From Mauremys mutica (lineage: Eukaryota; Chordata; Testudines; Geoemydidae), in the NCBI RefSeq assembly GCF_020497125.1, contig NC_059076.1, positions 6,687,951 to 6,751,950 on the forward strand: 64,000 nt of DNA, given 5' to 3'. How positions within the stretch are numbered: position 1 is the first letter of the stretch; each line of letters starts with the position of its first letter. The notes beneath the pieces are model-generated. The model saw nothing but the letters and a program-made list of their open reading frames with translations, was not told the origin of the DNA and searched no databases. The translations under genes and the position numbers were made by a program. This document shows positions 10,881-22,383 of this stretch, one piece after another.

Positions 10881-12411
10881 TTTAGACTTCTAGCATTTGT
10901 TATGTAAGCACAAGTCCATTTTGTCAATATTCCTCGATCAGGAATCAGGGTCCCATTGTGTAAAGCACTGCACACACATAACAAAAAGAAAAATAATAAT
11001 AATAATAATAATAAACAATTTCTGTTGATATGGTAGTTTGTACAGCAGTAGAAACAAATGGACATTCTCTAGGATTGTCCTTGAGAATGAAAGACAATTC
11101 TCATGCTTTTCACGCACATGGAACCTGTTTGAACCTGACAGCTTTTGTGCTGACAGGAGCAGCTGTGCTTGCTCTCATGGTTTCATAATGAGATCTGTGC
11201 ATCTCTAGTATGGTTTTCAGAACAGAGGATCTATGAACTAAAACTTTCCTTTTTTATTTTGCTCTTGCTGTGGGCAGACTGCCCCTCTCCCCCCAGTCTT
11301 CCAGGACACCTGAACGTATACAGTACTAATAAGTGTTTCTCTCCGAGGGTAGAGACAACAAAAGGCAATAAGAAGCAGTTCAGCCTTCAAGCACTGAGAC
11401 AGCAAAGGGATGGACACAAAGAAAACAAAGAAACTTATGCACACCGATGTAGTCTGTCAGCAACACCTCCTACCCCGGTTTGTGTGCGTGTAGGGATGTG
11501 GGGGAGAAGAAAGAATAATTGTTCTGTTGCTGGAGTGGTTTCTCTGGAGTTGCTGGCCTACTGTAGTTAGGTAGCTACCCTTTACATAATTAGTGGGTCC
11601 CTTTCAGGTGGCTTTCCTTTGGTTCTGGAGATCGCTCTATAGCCCTGATTTATGATTCTTAAACATAATTTTTTGTTCCCACCATTATCCAGAAAGATTA
11701 TTGATATTTTGCCTCTTCCTTTGTTCTGAGGATGCTAAGCTGCAGCTGGGATGCACCCATGGACACAGACACTCGCATTATTTGGTTTTGAAGAAACTTT
11801 TCTTCATGTGTCTTAAGAAGCCTGTTCATTGCAGCAGAAAGGTGTAGCTCCTGATGTCTCTGGCTAGACTATATCTCCCAAAATGCACCATGGTCAGGGG
11901 ACTCAGGTGGACACAGTCACAGAGATTAATGCCGACCTGATATAAAATGAAAGATTTTGTTTTTGTTTTCCCAGATGAAGAATTTTCATTTTTCAGAAAC
12001 CGAATTTTCCACTAAAATAATATTGACAGAAAGCACCCAGCCAACCTTACTGCAACACACAATACACCATACACCAAGTGCCCCAGCATGTTCTCAAAGG
12101 GGCAGGTCCCATTGCTATGTTTCCATACTTAACAGTTCTTCCCATAAGAAATTTAAACAATACAGCTACAGCCATTAGAGCTGGTCAAAACTCAGAATTT
12201 CCAGTATGTGGGAATTACTGACATTTTGAAATTTGTTTTTGGTATAATCAGAATAAAACCAAATATTTCTGAAATTTTCCACAGAGCAGAATTCCTGGAA
12301 AAAAGTCAGCTTTAGAAAAGTTTGTTTTGTAGTTTAGATACTTAATTTTGTAATTTTATTATTTTTATGTTTTCCTTATGTTTACATTATTTCATAATAT
12401 GTCGGCTGGAG
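10881..12411. other. intergenic DNA with a (TAA)n tract
   Basis: No gene was recognised. A (TAA)n microsatellite lies at about 10991-11014. An open frame at 11169-11570 has no recognisable family and ordinary composition. At 12176-12300 a TAGAGCTGGTCAAAA start followed by AATTTC and GAAATTT motifs looks like one end of the TA-flanked MITE described at 21115-21491. Confidence 0.45.
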
Positions 12412-13062
12412 CAGTGGTTTTCAAACTGCGGGTTGCGACCCAGTACTGGGTCGCGGAATGTCAGGCACTAGGTTGCGGCGGCTCTGGTCAGCACCACCGA
12501 CTGGGCTATTAAAAGTCCCATGGGCGGTGCTGCTTGGCTAAGGCAGGCTATTTCCTACCTGTTCTGACACCACTCTGCACCCCGGAAGTGGCCAGCAGCA
12601 GTTCCGGCTCCTAGGCAGGGGGGCCAAGGGGTTCCGTGCACTGCCCCCACCCCAAGCACCGGCTCCACACTCCCACTGGCCAGGAACCAGTCAATGGGAG
12701 CTGGGGGGGGAGCTGCGGGTGAGAGCCAAGCGGAGCCCCTTGCGCACCTCCTCCTAGGAGACGGACCTGCTGAGGCTGCTTCTGGGGAGCAGCGCGGTCT
12801 GCAGTGCCAGGACAGGCAGGAAGCCTGCCTTAGCACCCCTTCTGCGCTGCTGACCGGGAGCTGCCTGAAGCAAGTCCGCACCCCAACCCTGCGCCCAAAT
12901 CCCCTGCCCCAGCCCTGAGACCCCCCCAAACCTGACCCCCTCCTGCACCCCAACCGCCTGCCGCAGCCCAGAACCCCTCCCACGCTCCAAACCCCTCATC
13001 CCCCGTGGGCATCAACAATTTTCTTCAACTCGGTCACCAGAAAAAAAAATTGAAAACCACTG
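12412..13062. mobile_element. hAT-type element (651 bp), GC-rich interior
   Basis: The termini are CAGTGGTTTTCAAACTG on the left and ATTGAAAACCACTG on the right, clear inverted repeats. The flanking octamers GGCTGGAG (12404-12411) and GCCTGGAG (13063-13070) match at 7 of 8. The interior is GC-rich with CCCCAACC-type low-complexity sequence, which creates several open frames of no coding value. Confidence 0.85.
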
Positions 13063-14617
13063 GCCTGGAGTGTCACCCTCCAGGAACAATCAGCATACTA
13101 CCCAGAGAAGGCTGGAGTAGACACAGCTCTGCTCTCTCTCTGCAGCAAAGTGATTGTTTTCACCCTACTACAAAGAAATCTCATGGCCAGGGGCTGGTGT
13201 CAGATCTGCCATTTGCTGAAGAAGGTCCAGCCACTAATCTCCTATGAACACCACTTTTCTTGAAGTGAGTGTGAAGAAAATGGAAGCAAGCCATGTTGCA
13301 TGCAGAGGTCGGGGCGGAGAGGAAAAGACACGGGGGGCTGCACTGCTATTATGCAGGGGTGGTTATCGTGGCTCTGAAAAGAGGCTGAATCTGATGTGCA
13401 GAATGAGCTGTAAGTGAAGTGAGCAGATGCACTTGGAGCATTTGAGTTTATTGGTCCAGATTCTCAGCTGTTGCATACCAGTAAAACGCCATTGAAGTCA
13501 ACAGAACTATGCTAACTTACACCGGTGCAGACCTAGCCTGAATGTTTGCGAGCCTTATGCACATGACGTTAACTATAAGATCTTCTGATCGATTCAGCCT
13601 AGATGTGTTCCCTAATTTGTGCAACAATGGAAACAATTTATATTTTACAGTAACATGCAGAAGCGTCTATTCTTGGCTCTTTGCAGCATTCCAAGTGCAT
13701 CTCCCACATGACCGACAAACTTGCATTTGACATAAAAGCATCTCAAGACAAAGAGACTATTGAACACTGCTCATTACGGACAAGCAAGCTGAACTATTTT
13801 CCAAGCTATTACTTGTGGTGATGATGATGATTCAGACAAGACAAAAAAGTAATCATAGTTACAAGTTCCCTTCAATTTCTATCAATGTCTGTCATGAGGA
13901 TGAAGCGGTAAATAGCCTTCAAAGATGACTTTTACACCTCAGTTGGAAACAGAATGCTAAATACAGCAATGTGGTTCCAATTCTCTGCAGCTAATTTGAG
14001 AGGCGGGGCAAACTGGAAGAATTAGTCATTTAAAAAAGAGGCAGTGTGGTCTAATGGAGAGGACATTGCTCTGGGATTCAGGAGCCCTGCATTCTGTTCC
14101 TAGTTCTGCACATGACCTTGTACATATCTCTGTGCCTTCATTGCCCCCTTGTCTGTTGTTATTTAGTATTCAGACCATGGTAACACCTTATGAGAATACC
14201 CTGGTCGGGACCCCATTGTGCTGGATATTCTGCAAATGTATAACAAATGACCATCCCTTCCCCACAAAATGTGCAGTCTGGGAGACTAGATAACACAGCC
14301 AAATGAGACAAGCCAGTTTGCCAGGGTGGGAGGAGGGGGAGATGGGGTAACAAATACACAAGTAGTTTGTCGTGTCTCATTAGATTGCAAGTTCTTGGGC
14401 AGATGGTGTGTTTTGGTATAACACAATGGGGCCCTTTCCCCAGCTGCAGCACTGTAACTGATAATATCTGTATGAATGGAGGAATAGAAAGCCATCACAT
14501 TCAGATTATAAAACCGATTTATGAAGAAATCCAAGTACTAAATCTGTTATAATTCAGTAAACGTTACCGCATGCACAGTCCATCAGAGAGCTCTTCTTTA
14601 GTCTCTGTGGATTCTCA
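13063..14617. other. intergenic DNA
   Basis: No gene was recognised. The segment contains one short palindromic element (13453-13539, listed separately). Open frames at 14054-14293 and 14159-14552 overlap on both strands and resemble nothing known. Confidence 0.45.
13453..13539. repeat. short palindromic repeat (CTCAGCTGGTG family)
   Basis: The ends GGTCCAGATTCTCAGCTG and the inverted ACCGGTGCAGACCTAGCC flank a centre containing CATTGAAGTCAACAGAAC. The same architecture occurs at 20651-20731 and 57208-57291. It is probably an old MITE of about 80-90 bp. Confidence 0.5.
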
Positions 14618-14911
14618 GGGCTTTTCTCCATTTACCGGGGGAGCAACATGCAGTGATCGATCCACCAGGGTTCGATTTAGGTGGTCTAGTGAAGACCCAC
14701 TAAATCAACCACCAATCACTCTCCTGTCAACTCCGGTACTCCACCAGAATGAGAAGAATAAGGTAAGTCAATGGAAGATTTCTCCTATCGGGGCAGTGCG
14801 GTGTAGACACAGCAATACGTCAACCTAAGGTAAGTCGATTCCAGCTATGTTATTCACGTAGCTGGAGTTGCATAACTTAGGTCGACTTAGCTCCGTAGTG
14901 TAGACCTGCCC
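14618..14911. mobile_element. MITE of about 294 bp
   Basis: The right end, read inverted, is GGGCAGGTCTACACTACGGA, and the left end is GGGCTTTTCTCCATTTAC, a diverged inverted repeat. The interior contains GTCGACTTA and AAGTCGATT motifs typical of turtle MITEs with a TCTACACTA terminus. Flanking triplets TCA and ACA do not give a clean target duplication. Confidence 0.65.
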
Positions 14912-15289
14912 ACAGACTCATGATCACCATGATTGCATGATCACCATGGTTGCAACCCTTACCAAAAGGGGATCATTGCTCGAGGAGATTTCTCCTGCAT
15001 AATGGGGCTACTTTGGTCAGGCCCTGTGCAAAGCTCAGTGGTGTGGGTTTTCATCCAAATCTACAGGGCTAAGCCGAAACTCAGGATTCAGTCACCAAAT
15101 GTTGCTCATATCCATGGCACAGTCTAAAGGTTCTTCATGTGTGGAGTGTTGCAGAATTCGAAGACAAACAAATGTTTAATTTTGAGGTTTTATGAAAATT
15201 TTGAGGTTGCCAGTGAAAAGTTTGCCTGAGACACAGCAAGTTCTGTTTCTAGGCCTGGCAGAACCTGGTGTCATGTGAAGGTGTGAGAC
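14912..15289. other. intergenic DNA, nothing recognised
   Basis: No coding, RNA or repeat signature was recognised. A short local duplication, CATGATCACCATGATTGCATGATCACCATGG-like, lies near 14919-14950. Confidence 0.4.
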
Positions 15290-15875
15290 GAATATAAGAA
15301 CATAAGAAATAACCCAGTGGGTCAGACCAGTGGTTTATCTATATAGTTATCTTGTCACTTAAAGTGATCAGTCCTGGCTGCTTCTGAGAGAGATGCAATA
15401 AACTCTTCAATGAAAATTATGGAATAACATGACTATAGGGGAAGTTTCTTCCTCAACCCAGACAGTTTGTGGTTGGCTCATACTCTGAAGCATGAGGGAG
15501 GGTTTATATTCCTTACTGTCTTTTATCATATCTGTCGTCATAGTGGATGTTCTCATGAGCAATATAAGTGTCCAAGCCTATTAAACTGTTGGCCTCAATG
15601 ATATTTTCCAGGAACAAGGTAATTGTTACATTAAAATAATAAAATGAGTTTAATCGATTGCCCACTTTTTTGTATTATAAGAAAGGGTAACTTGGACTCT
15701 TCATTCTCTCATCTCTAAACTGTTCAGTTTTAAGTTTTTCAATCCATGTCCATAGGGAAGCCTTTCCACAGGTCTAAAAATGTTCCTCTCCAGTCCTAAA
15801 ACCCCTCTGTTTCTGAGAGCTCTTTTTGAGATTGGGTGATCAAGGTGGAACGCAGCATTCCAGCTGTGGGCCAGG
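15290..15875 (-). mobile_element. CR1 LINE 3' fragment, old subfamily
   Basis: On the plus strand it opens with ATAAGAACATAAGAAATAAC and GGGTCAGACCAGTGG, the inverted 3' end of a CR1. The body ends near CATTCCAGCTGTGGG, corresponding to the IPLYKS/LECG-type C-terminal coding part read in reverse. It is highly diverged and 5'-truncated. Confidence 0.65.
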
Positions 15876-15970
15876 GAGGTTGAGGAATGAGGGAGGGAAA
15901 ATACTGACTTAACAGCATTGGTCTATGATAATTTCTTTTTTCCTTGCCATAGTTTATTACCTTGCACTAA

Positions 15971-16127
15971 GGTGGGAGAGGGATAGCTCAGTGGTTTGAG
16001 CATTGGCCTGCTTAAACCCAGGGTTATAAATTCAATCTTTGAGGGGGCCATTTGGGGATTGGTCCTGCTTTGAGCAGGGGGTTGGACTAGATGATCTCCT
16101 GAGGTCCCTTCCAACCCTGATAGTCTA
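15971..16127 (+). mobile_element. tRNA-derived SINE with CR1 tail
   Basis: The 5' part resembles a tRNA: an A box TAGCTCAGTGG at 15984-15994 and a B-box-like GGTTATAAATTCAATC at 16022-16037. The 3' part, from GGGGATTGGTCCTGC to CCAACCCTGATAG, is the CR1 LINE 3' end seen at 19880-19950 and inverted at 46050-46140. This is the known layout of turtle polymerase III SINEs mobilised by CR1 machinery. The copy is diverged but near full length. Confidence 0.85.
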
Positions 16128-17814
16128 AGAAAGCAGTTAAGCACATGCTTAACTTTAAGCATTTGCTTTAGTCTCATTGACTTCAATGTTAAACGTGTTT
16201 AAATGCTTTCCTGACTAAGGATGTGTTCCTGAACTGGGGAGCTTCACTTGGCCTGATCTTAGCCTACATGGTTTGAATGATACTTGGACCTTGTCATTTC
16301 ACCGTGCTGGAGCTATTTTTGCCTTCTTGCTTTATTGTTTGTTATGGGGATTGTTTGTTTGGGTATGCATGCTTTCACTCACTGATTTGGCATGCTTACA
16401 TAGCCCTTCAAGCAGAGTCTAAAGATTTAATTTAATCCATTTTGGCTTTAGGCACTTTTTGACCTGCTCCGTAATTGTTTTTTCATAACTCTTCTTTATA
16501 AAGTTCAATGTCTTCATGCTACCTTTTAATATGACCCCTCCTCTAAACACCTTGGGTGAAATCCTAGTTCAACTGAAGTCTGCAAAAATCTCCTACTGAC
16601 TTCACTGAATGGAATTTTTATTTTTATTTTTGGTTGTGAAGGTTACATAACAGCTCAACTATAGTAACTTCTTTGCCAGCTCTCCTGCATTATTTAGGAA
16701 TTAATCAAAACTACTCTTTCCTCGTGTGTTCTCCTCCAGAAAGCTGATGCTCAAGGTTCAAGGAATTGCATTTTAATCCTCATTCCTTCATGATATTTGA
16801 CCTGTCAGTTTGGTAACTTTCACATGTATTTTGAAAATGAGTAAAATTTATTTACAAATGCACAAAATGTTTGCAAAGTGGAAAACAGCCCTTCCCAGGT
16901 CTGGTTGTTCCCCTGACTTCTGTGGGAAAGGCATGGCTAGGAAAGGTAATTACAGATGACCAGGTTGGGGAAAAGTTTCTCTGCACAAAAGAAAAGATCC
17001 TGAGTGGGGGAGTATGTGCCACTATCCAGGCACCATGGCCATTCCCAGCTGGAGGGTAAGGGAAACAGAGACTCCTCACTTGGGGGGAACAAACCAGCAC
17101 AACACAGGGAAGCTGCTCAGACCTTTGGGGATGGCATAATGTTGTAATAATTGGGCCTACAAAACTACATTTATTGTAAGCTCAGCTGTAAGAAATGAAT
17201 GGAAGGTCAAACAATGTCATAATAATCCATAACAATAAATACTAATGGGAAAAGATACAAAAGGGAGGGGGAAGACTGGGTTAGTCCAAACAAAAGAGCC
17301 TGCTGGTTCTGCAAGGACTGGTGTACAGGAGAATGTGGGACCAAAAGTCAATGGCCCAAAACTGGTGTGTCAGAAGTTCGGTCTAACTGGTGGGCAAAGT
17401 AATGAAGGGAGGGCTATTCCACCATCACTCCCTTTGACTTGGGGTGGGGGATGGAGCTGTCTGACAGCTACTGGCAGGGAGACAGCTGAACTGGAAGGTC
17501 CTTTAAGAAATGGGATGGGACTTTACCAACAGCCCAGCCCAGCTCAACTAACTTTCACTTTTCCTCCCAAAAGACAACTCCTGCCTTCTTTAACACCCTC
17601 TAAAAGACTGGAAAAGAGGGGATTTCCTTCTAAATACTCTCTACAGCAGTGACACTCAGACCTCCTAGTGATCAACATTACCCAAAAGAGCCACAGTCAT
17701 GTGAGTTCAGGGTCTGAGTTACTATAGTACTATTCATAGGTAAACAGGATGAAAATATTTTGTATGGGAAAAACAGTATGAGAAATATCTAGTTTATATA
17801 TATAGTTTAGCAAA
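16128..17814. other. intergenic DNA
   Basis: No gene was recognised. Just after the SINE, GTTAAGCACATGCTTAAC (16136-16153) is a near-perfect palindrome from an old MITE. The open frame at 17245-17652 (135 codons) begins in purine-rich DNA and has no recognisable domain. No convincing splice or promoter context is visible. Confidence 0.45.
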
Positions 17815-19965
17815 ATATGGACCCTGGACTTCAGAAAAGCAGTCTTAGACTTCCTTAGGGAACTGGGCAGGGTCCCCTAGGAAGCAAATATGAGGAGGCA
17901 AGGAGTCCAGGAGAGCTGCTGTATTTTAAAGAAGCCTTATTGAGGGCACAGGAAAAATCCATCCTGGAGTGCAGAAAGAATAGCAGATATGGCAGGCGAC
18001 CAGCTTGGCTTAACAGTGAAATCTTTGGTGAGCTTAAACTCAAAAAGGAAGTTTACAAGAAATGTAAATTTGGACAGATGACTAGAGAGGAGTATAAAAA
18101 TATTGCTCGAACATGCAGGGGTGTAATCAGGAAGGCCAAGGCACAATTGGAGTTGCAGCGAGTAAGGAATGTGAAGGGTAACAAGAAGGGTTTCTACAGC
18201 TTTGTTAGCAACAAGAAGATGATCAGGGAAAGTGTGGGACCCTTACTGAATGCGGGAGGCAACCTAGTGACAGAGGATATGGAAAAAGCTGAAGTACTCA
18301 ATGCTTTTTTTGCCTCGGTCTTCACAGACTAGGTCAGCTCCCAGACTGCTGCACTGGGCAACACAGTATGGGAAGGAGGTGAGAAGCCCTCAGTGGTGAA
18401 AGAACAGGTTAAGGACTATTTAGAAAAGCTGGACATTCACAAGTCCATGAGTCCAGATCTAATGCATCCAAGGGTGCTGAGGGAGTTGGCTGATGTGATT
18501 GCAGAGCCATTGGTCATTATCTTTAAAAATTTGTGGTGATCGGGGGAGATCCTGGATGATTAGAAAGAGGCAAATATAGTGCCATATTTTAAAAAGGGAA
18601 GAAAGAATACCTGGGAAACTACAGACTGGTCAGCCTCACTTCAGTCCCCAGCAAAGTCATGGAGCAGGTCCTCAAGGAATCCATTTTGAAGCACTTGGAG
18701 GAGAGGAAGGAGATCAGGAACAGTCAACGTGGATTCACCAAGGGAAAGTCATGCCTGATCAACCTGATTGCCTTCTATGATGAGAAAACTGGCTCTGTGG
18801 ATATGGGGAAAGTGATGGATGTGATATATCTTGACTTTAGAAAAGCTTTTGATATGGTCTCCCACAGTATTCTTGCCATCATGTTAAAAAAGTATGGATT
18901 AGATAAATGGACTATGAGGGGGATAGAAGATTGGATAGATTGTCGGGCTCAACGGGTAGTGATCAACGGCTCGATGTCTAGTTGGCAACCGGTATCAAGA
19001 GGAGTGCCCCAGGTGTCGGTCCTGGGCTGGTTTTGTTCAACATCTTTTTCAATTATCTGGATGATGGGATTAATTGCATCCTCCGCAAGTTTGCAGATGA
19101 CACCAAGCTGGGGGGATAGATACATACACTGGAGAGTAGAGATAGGGTCCAGAGTGACCTAGACAAATTGGAGGATTGAGCCAAAAGAAATCTGATGAAG
19201 TTCAACAAAGACAAGTGCAGAGTCCTGCACTTAGGACAGAAGAATCCCATGCACTGCTACAGGCTGAGGACTGACTGCCTAAGCAGCAGTTCTGCAGAAA
19301 AGGACCTAGGGGTTACAGTGGATGAGAAGCTGGATATGAGTCAACAGTGTGCCCTTGTTGCCAAGAAGGCCAACGGTATATCAGACTGTATTAGTAGGAG
19401 CATTGCCAGCAGATTGAGGGAAGTGATTATTCCCCTTTATTCGGCTCTGGTGAGGCCACACCTGGAGTACTGCATCCAGTTTCAGTTCTACCACTACAGA
19501 AGGGATGTGGACAAATTGTAGAGAGTCCAGCAGAGGGCAGCACAAATGATTAGGGGGCTGGGGCACATGACTTACGAGGAGTGGTGAAGGAACTGAGATT
19601 ATTTAGTCTGCAGAAGAGAAGAAAGAGCAGCCTTCAACTACCTGAAGAGGGGTTTAAAAGAGGATGGTGCTAGGCTGTTCTCGGTGGTGGCAGATACCAG
19701 AACAAGGAGTAATGGTCTCAAGTTGCAGTGGAGGAGGTTTAGGTTGGATATTACGAAACACTATTTCACTAGGAGGGTGGTGAAGCACTGGAATGGGTTC
19801 CCTAGGGAGGTGGTGGAATCTCCATCCTTAGAGGTTTTTAAGGCCCAGCTTGACAAAGCCCTGGCTGGGATGATTTAGTTGGGCATTAGTCCTGCTTTGA
19901 GCAGGGGTTTGGACTAGATACCTCCTGTGGTCGCTTCCAACCCTGTGATTCTATGATTCTAACAG
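17815..19965 (+). mobile_element. CR1 LINE, reverse transcriptase half and 3' end
   Basis: A plus-strand CR1 from inside ORF2 to the 3' terminus. The segment 17940-18332 encodes the endonuclease-RT linker (RRPAWLNSEIFGELKLKKE). 18659-19162 encodes RT with the YLDFRKAFD active-site block and a GVPQVSVLG motif. The FADDTKL block is readable at about 19090 but in another frame. 19195-19521 and 19684-19878 carry the C-terminal region. The tail ends in TGTGATTCTATGATTCT. At least five frameshifts or stops break the ORF, so it is inactive. It is 5'-truncated and lacks the N-terminal endonuclease. Confidence 0.9.
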
Positions 19966-21112
19966 GAGCTGGGTTGGGATCCTCTCCTTCACTCATGTGT
20001 TGGGATCCTGGCTCAGGATTCTGCTCTTGACTCCCATACCAAGCAAGGGGTTGATTTTTCTGGGCAAGGAATCTCCTCTCCGAAGAAGCCAGAGATGATG
20101 CTTGATGTCTGGGAGCCCCGTAGAATAAGGTGAAGGGCTAGGTGCACTTGTATCTCCTGGTGATATTGACTGACAGCACATGTGCTGTTTCCAGCAGCAG
20201 TAGACTAGAGCATGTGCCCAAGTAAACAGAGCCCTGCCTGTACTGGGTTCTGTGTCTGACCTCCAAATTCACAGAGGCTTGCAGATGAAGCTTTGCACAG
20301 CACTAATGCTGGTGCATCTAGTTTCTGCTGAACCCCCTAACCTCTTGGCGGATGACAAAGGGAATCAGATCAAAGTCTTCTGACAGCCATGAATTTGCGA
20401 GCACAGTTCTTGTCACTGGTATGGCCTTCCCTAGTATGGCCATTTGTCCTCTTCCCAGGAATTTTTAAAGTGAATGTAGGGCTTCTGAAAGGCACCAGAT
20501 TTATAACCCTGGAAAGTAATTCACTTTTATCCCCTGAATTATAGCCCAGGCTCAGGCAGAGCAAGCTTCTCCACTCCATCTAGATCTGCGACATGTCCTA
20601 ATCTATCCAACATCCCCTCCTGGATGTGCCCTGTCATCTCAAACATAATGGGCCAAAATCTGGTATTCATGGGTGGAACGCTATTGAAATCAATAGAGCT
20701 GTGCCCATTTGCATCAACAGGGAGTCTGGCCTATCCTGTCATCTTCCCTTGTTCTCGGTCACTGGTGGCACCACTTTCATCCTTCCCTCCCTCCACACTC
20801 GCAAGTCTGGTGTCCAGTTCAGCTCAGCTCTTGGTTTTTTGCTCACTGCCAAGGCCCCATGGCTCCTTCCTCTGCAGTAATTCTGGGACCCACCCATAGC
20901 TCTATGCTGTCAGGACAATGCTCTGTTTAACTCACACTTTGATTACTGCAACTTCCTGCTTACTGGACTCCCAATTCACCTTTTAATCCAGACAGAAAGC
21001 TGCTTTCAAGATCACTCCAAATACGTCTAACTATTTTCTGACTCCCTTACCTGGATTCCTCTTTCATTCTATTCTTTGTACGGTGGGTGTAGCCAATTGC
21101 ATTCCTTGCAGT
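19966..21112. other. intergenic DNA
   Basis: No gene was recognised. Pyrimidine-rich sequence near 20740-20870 gives overlapping open frames in several phases without family resemblance. One short palindromic repeat lies at 20651-20731. Confidence 0.45.
20651..20731. repeat. short palindromic repeat (81 bp)
   Basis: Inverted ends GGCCAAAATCTGG and GGAGTCTGGCC surround a centre ATTGAAATCAATAGAGC. The layout matches the repeats at 13453-13539 and 57208-57291. Confidence 0.5.
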
Positions 21113-21114
21113 TA

Positions 21115-21491
21115 GGGCTGGGTGGGAAATGGTTTCCCTGACCCAGGAAAGTTTGACATTTTGAAATTTTCCCCTGCCCCAAAATTAAATCTCAAAAATT
21201 GTTGTGACCCAAAAATCCAAAAAAAGAATTTTGTTCAGGTCAATTGAAATGTTTGCTTTCAAACATTTTTAAATGTTTTGATGTCACCCACTGCTTTTTA
21301 AACTTTTTTTGTTGTAAATTCACTAAAATTTCAAAATGAAAAATCAAAACTCAGGACATTTTGACAATCTCAAAACTTTAACCAATTTTCCCCTCCCAAA
21401 TCGGGTGTTTTGTCCAATTTGACACTTTCAGGAACAAGTTTGGTTTGGTTTTGTGATGAAAAATTCTTGTTGGAAAGTTCCCAACCAGCTC
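21115..21491. mobile_element. TA-flanked palindromic MITE (377 bp)
   Basis: The left end GGGCTGGGTGGGAA and the inverted right end GAGCTGGTTGGGAA are terminal repeats. TA dinucleotides flank both ends (21113-21114, 21492-21493), suggesting a Tc1/mariner-type duplication. The interior is rich in AAAATTT and TTTTGA motifs in both orientations. There is no coding capacity. A partial copy is at 12176-12300 and a short one at 27674-27785. Confidence 0.65.
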
Positions 21492-21683
21492 TACTTCTGG
21501 TGCAATATGAATTCATGAAATATAATTATTATAATGATGATGATCATTATTGAGATCCCATTTTAGGATGCTAGCAAAATTGGGTTTTCTCCTGCCACCT
21601 GATTTACACAAGCTGAGGATCTGGTTCAGTGAGCTATGTCTTGATTTAAAGTAGATTGTGAGGCCCTTGGGGCCATAAACATG

Positions 21684-22383
21684 TGTAGACGAGTGGACTC
21701 ACCCCTGCGGCACCTCCTGCTGGTGACTTCTGGGAATTAGCTCATTTACCAGCCAGGAGCGCCCTCTGCAGGCCAGTGATCTGCCTGTCCTCTTGGCCCC
21801 CATGTCCCTCCCTGGACCCCAGTGCCCCTTTAACTGGGGTGCTGCCCCCTGGCAATAACCCCTTTCTCTCAGGGTCTCCCCTCCCTGGGGAACCCCCACC
21901 AACTATCCCCACCTTGCCCCAGTATTAGGCTACTGCCAGTCATCATCTAGCCCCCACACCCTGGGACAGACTGCAGTGTCAGCCTACTCATCACTGTCAA
22001 GGTTGGGTTTGGACCTGCTGCCTTGGCCTACCCCTGGGCTGCCCCCTGCAACCCACAGTACCTGTTGACCTTGTGCTAGGCCACAGCCTGGGGCTTTCCA
22101 GGCTGGAGCTCCCCAGCTCCTCAGCCTGTCCCCAGCCCTGCTTCACTCAGGTTCCCTGTCTCTAGCTCCCTGCAGCCAGGCCCTTCTCCCTCTACGGACA
22201 GAGGAAGACTGTCTCTGGGCTTCTGGCTCCCAGCCTCTTATTGGGGCCAGCTGGGCCTGACTGGGGTGTGGCCGAGCTGCAGCCACTTCCCAATCAGCCC
22301 AGCTTAGCAGCTCCTAGCCCCAACCTTCCCCCAGGGCTGTTTTAAGCCCTTCAGGGCAGGAGCAGGGAAACCACCCTGCTGCA
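21684..22383 (+). mobile_element. solo LTR-like element (700 bp)
   Basis: It begins TGTAGACGAGTGGACTC and ends CCACCCTGCTGCA, TG...CA as in LTRs. The flanking pentamers ACATG (21679-21683) and CCATG (22384-22388) match at four of five positions. It is GC-rich with CCCCAG and CTCCTGCTGG motifs and has no coding capacity. The internal region is absent, consistent with a solo LTR. Confidence 0.65.

Noticed and set aside
10991..11014. CRISPR-like or regulatory repeat
   Set aside because: It is a plain (TAA)n microsatellite; the sequence is eukaryotic and no spaced repeats occur anywhere.
12555..13018. open frames up to 142 codons
   Set aside because: They lie in the GC-rich interior of a hAT-type non-autonomous element and overlap in several frames.
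15984..16037. possible tRNA gene
   Set aside because: A and B boxes are present but the cloverleaf is degenerate and the sequence runs into a CR1 tail; it is a SINE head.
17245..17652. 135-codon open frame as a host gene
   Set aside because: Low-complexity purine-rich start, no recognisable domain and no supporting splice or promoter context.
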